NCBI RefSeq assembly: GCF_900100435.1 | Contig: NZ_FNEX01000011.1 | Coordinates: 175,508-239,507 of the forward strand | Direction of reading: 5' to 3' | DNA from: Pedobacter sp. ok626 | Lineage (GTDB): Bacteria > Bacteroidota > Bacteroidia > Sphingobacteriales > Sphingobacteriaceae | DNA: 64,000 nt | Shown here: piece by piece, positions 58,967 through 64,000 of the stretch | Layout of the letters: each line of letters opens with the position of its first letter | Numbering within the stretch: position 1 is the first letter of the stretch | Notes under the pieces: model-generated | Told to the model about the DNA's origin: nothing | Database searches by the model: none | Seen by the model: the letters and a program-made list of their open reading frames with translations, nothing else | Program-made: the position numbers and the translations under genes

Positions 58967-59740
58967 TTACCAGCTTCCGCTGCTACCACCACCGCCAAAA
59001 CTACCACCGCCGAAGCCACCAAAGCCTCCGCCGCCGCCACTGCTTCCACCTCCCCAGCCACCACCGCCAGAGCCTCTTCCACCGCCGAGTAGCATGCTCC
59101 AGAAAAGTGCATCAGCAACACCACGTCCGCCAATAACCTGACTTCCGCCACCGCCGCCACCACCTCTTTTAAGTAAGATGATGATTACGACTACAATGAT
59201 GATCACGATAAGGATTCCAGATCCGCCTTTACCGCCCTTTGCAACTTTGGGTTTGTCATTCTTATACTCGCCCTTGGTATAAGCAATAATGGCATTTGTT
59301 CCGGCATCTAGTCCTTTGTAGTAATCGCCGGCCTTGAAGTAAGGTTTGATGTCATTATCTATAATCCTTCTGGTATACATGTCTGGCAATACGCCTTCAA
59401 CGCCGTATCCCGTTTGTATAGCAATCTTCCGGTCGCCAAGTGCCACAACGATCATTACACCATTATCTTTGCCTTTTGTGCCGACACCCCATTTTCTACC
59501 CAGTTGAAGTGCGTAATCGTTGATGTCATACTCGCCAACAGATTTGAGTATAGCAATGGCCACCTGTATAGATGTTGAATCATCGAAAGCAACCAGCTTT
59601 CTTTCGAGTTGCTGTATTTGGTCTGCCGAAAGTGTCCCCGTATAATCATTAACCAGTGTATTAGGCTTTGCAGGGAAATCCTGGGCAAAGCCCGCAACGG
59701 AAAGGATGATTAGGAATAAGGCTATGATTGATTTCTTCAT
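58967..59740 (-). CDS. TPM-domain membrane protein with glycine-rich tail (YgcG-like)
   Basis: 257 residues. A signal peptide (1-19, ending AGFAQ) leads into a TPM domain (about 25-150, with LVNDYTGTLSADQIQQLE, IAILKSVGEYDINDYA and GYGVEGVLPD) that would be periplasmic. One membrane segment follows (about 174-189, ILIVIIIVVVIIILL). The C-terminal 70 residues are very rich in Gly and Ser, ending GSSGSW. The layout is that of Bacteroidota TPM proteins found beside lemA. Function is poorly known; envelope maintenance or protein quality control have been proposed for relatives. It starts 3 bases after the previous TPM gene. Confidence 0.85.
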   Translation of the reverse strand: MKKSIIALFLIILSVAGFAQDFPAKPNTLVNDYTGTLSADQIQQLERKLVAFDDSTSIQVAIAILKSVGEYDINDYALQLGRKWGVGTKGKDNGVMIVVALGDRKIAIQTGYGVEGVLPDMYTRRIIDNDIKPYFKAGDYYKGLDAGTNAIIAYTKGEYKNDKPKVAKGGKGGSGILIVIIIVVVIIILLKRGGGGGGGSQVIGGRGVADALFWSMLLGGGRGSGGGGWGGGSSGGGGGFGGFGGGSFGGGGSSGSW

Positions 59741-59743
59741 TGC

Positions 59744-60187
59744 CTAATGTTTTGCATGTTGATCCATAAAAATAATATCATTTGGCAGCTCGTTAATGTC
59801 GCCCCCTTCAAAAGGGAAAAACAAAGCCATCTTTTCTCCGGCTAGTACAATGCCGGCTATAATTCCTTGAACAATATTTCCGCCCGAAAAATGAGCCTTC
59901 ATTGCTACTTGTGTCGTCTCCCAAAAATCAGGTGGTACAACCTTGTTAATGCCGCTATCGCCTATTATTGCAAACTTATGGTCTTCGTAAGCAAGATAGA
60001 TCAGTACGCCGTTGTGTTTAGCTGTTTTGTCCATTCCCAGTTTCGAGAAATAGCTGGTCGCTCTTTCAAAAGCATTGCCGGCGCATTTTTTTTCTACGGC
60101 TATTCTTATTTCGCCCGAAGTAGCTTTTTCAGCCTCTGAAATTGCATTTGCAATAAGCTCCTGGTCTTGTTCTGTAAATATGCCCAT
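59744..60187 (-). CDS. TPM-domain protein (short, soluble)
   Basis: 147 residues, a TPM domain without signal peptide or membrane anchor. Conserved stretches are ISEAEKATSGEIRIAVEKKC, YFSKLGMDKTAKHNGVLIYLA and GDSGINKVVPPDFWE. The first TPM gene downstream begins 3 bases after its stop codon. It lies 82 bases after lemA, with a strong hairpin in the gap. It may work with the membrane-anchored TPM protein and LemA as a complex, which is inference from the conserved gene order. Confidence 0.85.
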   Translation of the reverse strand: MGIFTEQDQELIANAISEAEKATSGEIRIAVEKKCAGNAFERATSYFSKLGMDKTAKHNGVLIYLAYEDHKFAIIGDSGINKVVPPDFWETTQVAMKAHFSGGNIVQGIIAGIVLAGEKMALFFPFEGGDINELPNDIIFMDQHAKH

Positions 60188-60209
60188 GATAGGATTACTT
60201 GATATGAAT

Positions 60210-60251
60210 AAGGGTAATGCGTGTTTTGATAATAAAACATGCGTTACCCTT
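60210..60251 (-). repeat. 18-bp hairpin between lemA and the TPM genes
   Basis: Arms 60210-60227 and 60234-60251, 6-nt loop, 16 of 18 positions paired plus two G-T wobbles on the plus strand. There is no T-run after it on the minus strand. It probably protects or processes the operon mRNA. Confidence 0.6.
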
Positions 60252-60269
60252 AAAAGTTGCTACTTTATA

Positions 60270-60851
60270 TTAGAATTCTACTTTTGGTGCTTTTTCTGCT
60301 CCAGCTTCAGCTTTAAAGCCGGTTTTCTGCTTAAATCCGAATATTCCAGCCATAAGATTGTTAGGGAATGACCTTATTTTAGTGTTATATGTTTGTATCG
60401 ATTCGTTAAAATCTTTACGTGCAACAGCGATTCTGTTTTCAGTCCCAGCCAATTCAGCAGAAACATCTCTAAATTGTTCCGTAGCTTTTAATTCTGGATA
60501 GTTTTCTGTAACCATCAATAAACGACTTAAGGCTTGACTAACCTGGCCTTGTGCAGCCTGGAACTTTTCGATGTTTTCCGGTGTTAATTTGTCCGGGTCA
60601 ATAGTAACCTGTGTAGCTTTTGCTCTGGCCTCAGTTACCTGAGTTAAGGTAGATTGCTCAAATTTTGCGGCACCTTTAACGGTATTCACTAAATTAGGAA
60701 TCAAATCCGAACGACGTTGGTACTGGGTTTCTACCTGATTCCATTTTGCTTTCACATCCTCATCAAGTTTAACCATACTATTGTAACCACATCCACTCAT
60801 GGTTACAACCAGGGCTAAGAGGCCTACTATTGATAATACTGTTCTTTTCAT
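60270..60851 (-). CDS. lemA: LemA family lipoprotein
   Basis: 193 residues. The signal ends in a lipobox-like MSGC (Cys21), so it is a lipoprotein or membrane-anchored periplasmic protein. The helical LemA domain follows, with KWNQVETQYQRRSDLIPNLV, AARFEQS-like (AAKFEQSTLTQVTEARAKA) and SRLLMVTENYPELKA. It is the first gene of the minus-strand group with two TPM proteins and a Nudix hydrolase; lemA next to TPM genes is a widely conserved arrangement. Function remains unclear. No clear TAnnTTTG box lies upstream. Confidence 0.92.
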   Translation of the reverse strand: MKRTVLSIVGLLALVVTMSGCGYNSMVKLDEDVKAKWNQVETQYQRRSDLIPNLVNTVKGAAKFEQSTLTQVTEARAKATQVTIDPDKLTPENIEKFQAAQGQVSQALSRLLMVTENYPELKATEQFRDVSAELAGTENRIAVARKDFNESIQTYNTKIRSFPNNLMAGIFGFKQKTGFKAEAGAEKAPKVEF

Positions 60852-60942
60852 TTTTTCGTTTTTTTAGATTTTTTTTATCCTGAAGCCGATAAACGACTCC
60901 TTGTTTGTATATGTTAATTTACACATTAGAACTCAATTTCCG

Positions 60943-60950
60943 TACCTTTG
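60943..60950 (+). promoter_or_regulatory. Predicted -7 box of the FAD dehydrogenase gene
   Basis: TACCTTTG fits TAnnTTTG; the predicted transcript start near 60957 supports the ATG at 60983 and excludes the earlier in-frame ATG at 60905. No obvious -33 TTTG. Confidence 0.55.
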
Positions 60951-60982
60951 TTACAATTCGGGATAAAAACCTGACAACGGTT

Positions 60983-62524
60983 ATGCAAAAAGACATTGAA
61001 ATCACCATGGCTCCAGAGGAAATGGAGTCTGAAAATATCCTCAAGAAAACACTCTCAACTGCCTTAAAAATAGACCCGGTACGAATTAAAGGATATAAAA
61101 TCCTGAAGCGTTCTATTGATGCCAGATCTAGAAAAGTAATTTATCGGTTACAAGTAAGCGTATTTATCGACGAGATGCCGGTGGCAGATATTTTTAGGAT
61201 AGACTATCAAAATGTCAGTAATGCTAAGCCTGTAATTATTGTGGGAGCAGGCCCTGCTGGATTATTTGCGGCCTTGCAATGTATAGAAAATGGCCTTAAG
61301 CCTATTGTTCTAGAGCGAGGTAAGGATGTAAAACAGCGAAGAAGAGATCTTGCCCTTATCAATAAAGAGGGAATAGTAAATACCGAATCTAACTATTGCT
61401 ATGGCGAGGGTGGGGCCGGAACTTATTCGGACGGAAAGCTTTACACCAGGTCTAATAAACGCGGCGACATCAATAAAGTGTTGCAGACTTTTGTGCAACA
61501 TGGTGCAACTGATGATATTTTAATTGATGCCCGGCCGCATATCGGCACCAATAAGCTACCTCAAATTATAACCGCCATCAGAGAAACTATATTAAATGCT
61601 GGCGGTGAAGTTCTTTTTGATCAGAAGGTGACCGATATTCAGGTCGATTTTGGAAAGATCAAGGGAGTAGTGATTAATGATGATCATAGTTTGTCGGCCG
61701 ATGCAGTTATATTGGCTACTGGTCATTCTGCACGTGATATTTACGAATTATTGCACCGTAAGGGAATTCTTGTCGAGGCAAAGCCTTTTGCTTTAGGGGT
61801 AAGAATTGAGCACCCGCAAGCTATTGTAGATGCGGCACAATATCATTGTGATATTCGAAGTGAATTTTTGCCGCCAGCTTATTACAGTTTGGTAGAGCAG
61901 GTAGGTAGCAGAGGCGTATTTTCTTTTTGTATGTGCCCAGGGGGAATTATAGCTCCATGTGCTACCTATGAAAACGAGATCGTTGTTAATGGATGGTCGC
62001 CTTCTAAAAGGAATAACCCATTTGCAAACTCTGGAACTGTAGTTCAAATTACATTGGAAGATGTAAAAGGTGATGATCCTTTAAGGATGATGCATTTTCA
62101 GGCGGAGATAGAACGGAGTGCTTTTCAATTGGGAGGCGGTAAATTGGTTGCCCCTGCACAACGGATGGTAGACTTTGTCGAGGGAAGGCTCTCTAACGAT
62201 TTGCCTAAAAATTCATATTTGCCTGGGACTAAGAGTGTGATACTTAAAGATACACTTCCTGATTTTGTGGCTTCAAGCTTAAAAAGTGCCTTGCCAGTTT
62301 TTGGGAAAAAGATGAGGGGGTATTATACCAATGAAGCGATTCTGGTAGGTGTAGAGAGTCGAAGCTCATCTCCTGTGCGTATTCCGAGGGATCGGGAGAC
62401 GTTTCAGCATCCACAAGTTTCAGGACTATTTCCATGTGCAGAAGGAGCTGGTTATGCTGGTGGTATTGTTTCTGCAGCTATTGATGGTGTGAACTGCGCC
62501 AATGCAGTTTTAAAGGTGATCTAA
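60983..62524 (+). CDS. FAD-dependent dehydrogenase (COG2509 type)
   Basis: 513 residues from the ATG at 60983. An N-terminal domain of about 85 residues (LKIDPVRIKGYKILKRSIDA) precedes the FAD-binding fold GAGPAGLFAALQ and VLERGKDVKQRRRD. GEGGAGTYSDGKLYTRS, ILATGHSARDIYELL and the C-terminal PCAEGAGYAGGIVSAA are hallmarks of this uncharacterised flavoprotein family. It probably binds FAD tightly and reduces or oxidises an unknown small molecule. The following gene lies 98 bases away. An earlier in-frame start (60905) overlaps the promoter and is rejected. Confidence 0.87.
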   Translation: MQKDIEITMAPEEMESENILKKTLSTALKIDPVRIKGYKILKRSIDARSRKVIYRLQVSVFIDEMPVADIFRIDYQNVSNAKPVIIVGAGPAGLFAALQCIENGLKPIVLERGKDVKQRRRDLALINKEGIVNTESNYCYGEGGAGTYSDGKLYTRSNKRGDINKVLQTFVQHGATDDILIDARPHIGTNKLPQIITAIRETILNAGGEVLFDQKVTDIQVDFGKIKGVVINDDHSLSADAVILATGHSARDIYELLHRKGILVEAKPFALGVRIEHPQAIVDAAQYHCDIRSEFLPPAYYSLVEQVGSRGVFSFCMCPGGIIAPCATYENEIVVNGWSPSKRNNPFANSGTVVQITLEDVKGDDPLRMMHFQAEIERSAFQLGGGKLVAPAQRMVDFVEGRLSNDLPKNSYLPGTKSVILKDTLPDFVASSLKSALPVFGKKMRGYYTNEAILVGVESRSSSPVRIPRDRETFQHPQVSGLFPCAEGAGYAGGIVSAAIDGVNCANAVLKVI

Positions 62525-62622
62525 ACAAACAGATTTTAATTGACATTGTTGTAAAGTTAAGAATGGAATGGTTTTGGCTTAAAGTAGTAGAGATATTTCG
62601 TTAAAACCATAAAACTAAAATT

Positions 62623-62982
62623 GTGAAGAAGACTTTAATCATAGGTGCAAGCCCAAATCCAGAACGTTATGCTTATCGTGCGGCCCACATGCTTACCGCT
62701 AAAGGTCATGATATTGTGAATGTTGGAATAAAAAAAGGAGAGGTTGCTGGTGTTGAAATTGAGAAGCCCGGAGTGATACATCACGATATTGATACTATAA
62801 CCTTATATATTGGTCCGCATTTACAAGATCAGTATTATGATTATATACTGCAAACTAAACCTAAAAGGGTTGTTTTCAATCCTGGGACTGAGAATGTAGA
62901 ATTGGAAAGTTTGTTGGTGGATAATGAAATTGAGCCTGTAGAGGCTTGTACATTGGTATTGCTGTCTACAGGACAGTATTGA
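62623..62982 (+). CDS. CoA-binding domain protein (YccU-like)
   Basis: 119-residue Rossmann-like CoA-binding protein. It starts with GTG (KKTLIIGASPNPERYAYRAA), the nucleotide-binding loop being GASPNPERYA. The middle HDIDTITLYIGP and the C-terminal FNPGTENVELESL match small stand-alone members of the family. Its role is not known. The GTG start is preferred because no ATG lies in frame before the conserved N-terminus. An 8-bp inverted repeat (62568-62575 and 62603-62610) lies just upstream. Confidence 0.85.
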   Translation: MKKTLIIGASPNPERYAYRAAHMLTAKGHDIVNVGIKKGEVAGVEIEKPGVIHHDIDTITLYIGPHLQDQYYDYILQTKPKRVVFNPGTENVELESLLVDNEIEPVEACTLVLLSTGQY

Positions 62983-63130
62983 TCTTTTGATTTTACCACA
63001 TTATTTAGCCTAATAATAGAATTTAATTTTAGATAGGCCCTTGAAGTTTTACTACCAGGTTTTTTTTATGGGCTAAAGTTTTAGCTGGGTTTGATTCGGG
63101 CAGGGCTTAAGACTGATAGGTAGATACCAA
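62983..63130 (+). other. Intergenic region before the palindromic cluster
   Basis: About 150 bases with no gene. A short GGCCC/GGGCT pairing near 63036-63073 encloses a T-run and might act as a weak terminator. Nothing else is visible. Confidence 0.3.
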
Positions 63131-63218
63131 CGTACTTCAAAGGTGGCTCATAGGTACATGATTGGTGTTTACACCTATGATGTACCTGTGAGGTAGGGCT
63201 GAGGTACCTAGGAAGTAC
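63131..63218. repeat. Palindromic repeat cluster with iterated GTACCT words
   Basis: The core is an imperfect 22-bp inverted repeat (63147-63168 and 63171-63192, 2-nt loop, three mismatches). It is framed by GTACTTC (63132-63138) and GAAGTAC (63212-63218). Variants of GTACCT occur five times in both orientations. The architecture recalls the ~200-bp palindrome at 17.7-17.9 kb, with different words. Confidence 0.65.
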
Positions 63219-63387
63219 CTGTTTGCCTCGGAGCCTGATCGAACGCTAGGTGTATATATATTACCATTTATGGGGTAGCTTGTATTGCCATTCTGGAACG
63301 TTGTTTCTGTCGGGTTATATTTTTTGCAGTTTTTCTTATTGTTTTTCAGGAAGTTATGGCTTAGTGAGCGATAATAGTGCATTTAAG

Positions 63388-63418
63388 TTTGTGGGGGCGT
63401 ATAATTTTCCTACTTTTG
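63388..63418 (+). promoter_or_regulatory. Upstream rRNA operon promoter (P1)
   Basis: TTTG (63388-63391), 19-nt spacer, TACTTTTG (63411-63418). Exact match to TTTG-N19-TAnnTTTG. No convincing coding frame follows it before the second promoter, so it probably drives the rRNA operon too. Confidence 0.65.
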
Positions 63419-63556
63419 CATCCCGCTTCGGAGGAAGGGTTTGTGTGAAAAGGATAAAGATGCAGGTTGAAATGAGGATTAGAAAAGAGATTGGTATTTC
63501 TTTATGATGAGTTGAAAGACTCAGCAAATAAAAGAAATAAAGTTTGATAAAAAAGC

Positions 63557-63586
63557 TTGACAATGCCAAAAAGATTTCTACCTTTG
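63557..63586 (+). promoter_or_regulatory. Main rRNA operon promoter (P2)
   Basis: TTG (63557-63559, within TTGAC), 19-nt spacer, TACCTTTG (63579-63586). Predicted transcript start near 63593. Confidence 0.8.
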
Positions 63587-63920
63587 CAATCCCAAACAGA
63601 ACGGGAGTTACCAAACGGAGTTTGTTAACGGAATAAAAAAGATTGAAACGTTGAATATTCGAAACTGAACCTGGAACATTAAGACCAGGAGAAACTGAAG
63701 AAAAGGAAACGAAGAAATATAAAGAAGATCCGTGAGGTGATTCGAGAAGTTCATTAAAGAGATGTCATTTATAAAGTATAGCAAGGTAAGATAGTACGGT
63801 TTCAAAGTACATGAAAACCAAAGCTATTTTTTCAAGTCAGAATCTAACTAGACAATATAATTAGAATAAGACTATTATTAATACAAGTTAAGAATGGTCA
63901 GTGTTCAAACATAACATTTT
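63587..63920 (+). other. rRNA operon 5' leader
   Basis: About 330 purine-rich bases between P2 and the 16S start. No gene. It should hold the antitermination sequence and the left half of the 16S processing stem, whose other half lies outside the window, so neither can be confirmed. Confidence 0.65.

Positions 63921-64000
<80 letters not shown>

Noticed and set aside
58963..59163. 66-codon Ala/Val-rich frame inside the TPM gene
   Set aside because: Out-of-frame reading of the glycine-rich tail; shadow of the real gene.
63250..63507. 85-codon frame before the rRNA operon
   Set aside because: Crosses a strong promoter (63388-63418), odd composition and no family; treated as chance.

Overview
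The window comes from a Bacteroidota genome, most likely a Pedobacter-like member of the Sphingobacteriaceae. The evidence is a SusC/SusD pair with a SusR-type regulator, many TAnnTTTG promoter -7 boxes (often with a TTTG/TTG element about 19-20 nt upstream), few Shine-Dalgarno sites, SDR-type threonine dehydrogenase, DUF5686 outer-membrane proteins, moderate-to-low GC, and a 16S rRNA 5' end at the right edge. The species is inferred, not proven.

Layout. 1-2.2 kb (minus): N-terminal part of a PBP4-type D,D-carboxypeptidase and aspartate-semialdehyde dehydrogenase. 2.3-12.8 kb (minus): a ten-gene operon ending in a strong terminator. It encodes a two-subunit glucoside 3-dehydrogenase-like enzyme (GMC subunit plus gluconate-dehydrogenase-subunit-3-like subunit), a lipoprotein cytochrome c, a DUF1080 3-keto-glycoside hydrolase, two Gfo/Idh/MocA oxidoreductases, three TIM-barrel sugar isomerases/epimerases and an MFS importer. 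Together these look like an oxidative, 3-keto-sugar route of glycoside breakdown. 13-15.6 kb: threonine dehydrogenase, YebC, secreted esterase.

15.7-17.9 kb is a small accessory patch. It holds a stand-alone minimal protein-kinase-fold gene, a frameshifted sigma-factor remnant, a 15-bp inverted repeat, a predicted structured RNA leader in front of an orphan ORF, and a ~200-bp imperfect palindrome built of iterated words. 18-29.5 kb (minus): a polysaccharide utilization locus (SusR-like regulator, SusC, SusD, GH144, GH3) that fits beta-1,2-glucan use, with an intrinsic terminator between susD and the enzyme genes. 29.5-37.3 kb: tRNA hydroxylase TrhO, a secreted C1 peptidase, and two divergent DUF5686 outer-membrane proteins.

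37.4-58.3 kb is mostly housekeeping: kbl, pheS, a ligand-less Rieske-like lipoprotein, a TetR regulator, rlmD, a phosphoribosyltransferase, ispH, hemH, waaA, a nucleotide-sugar cluster (ugd, UDP-xylose synthase-like, galE, an unknown gene, rfbB), an ABC permease, an IscA-type protein, a B12-dependent mutase subunit and dnaA with a consensus DnaA box. 58.4-60.9 kb (minus): lemA-TPM-TPM-Nudix operon. 61-63 kb: a FAD-dependent dehydrogenase and a CoA-binding protein. 63-64 kb: a second palindromic repeat cluster, tandem rRNA promoters, a ~330-nt leader and the 16S start.

The most promising material is the 3-keto-sugar operon with its apparent split into exported and cytoplasmic enzyme sets, and the 15.7-17.9 kb patch with the predicted structured RNA. 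Residue positions were counted by hand from the translations; family names rest on recognised motifs, not on searches.
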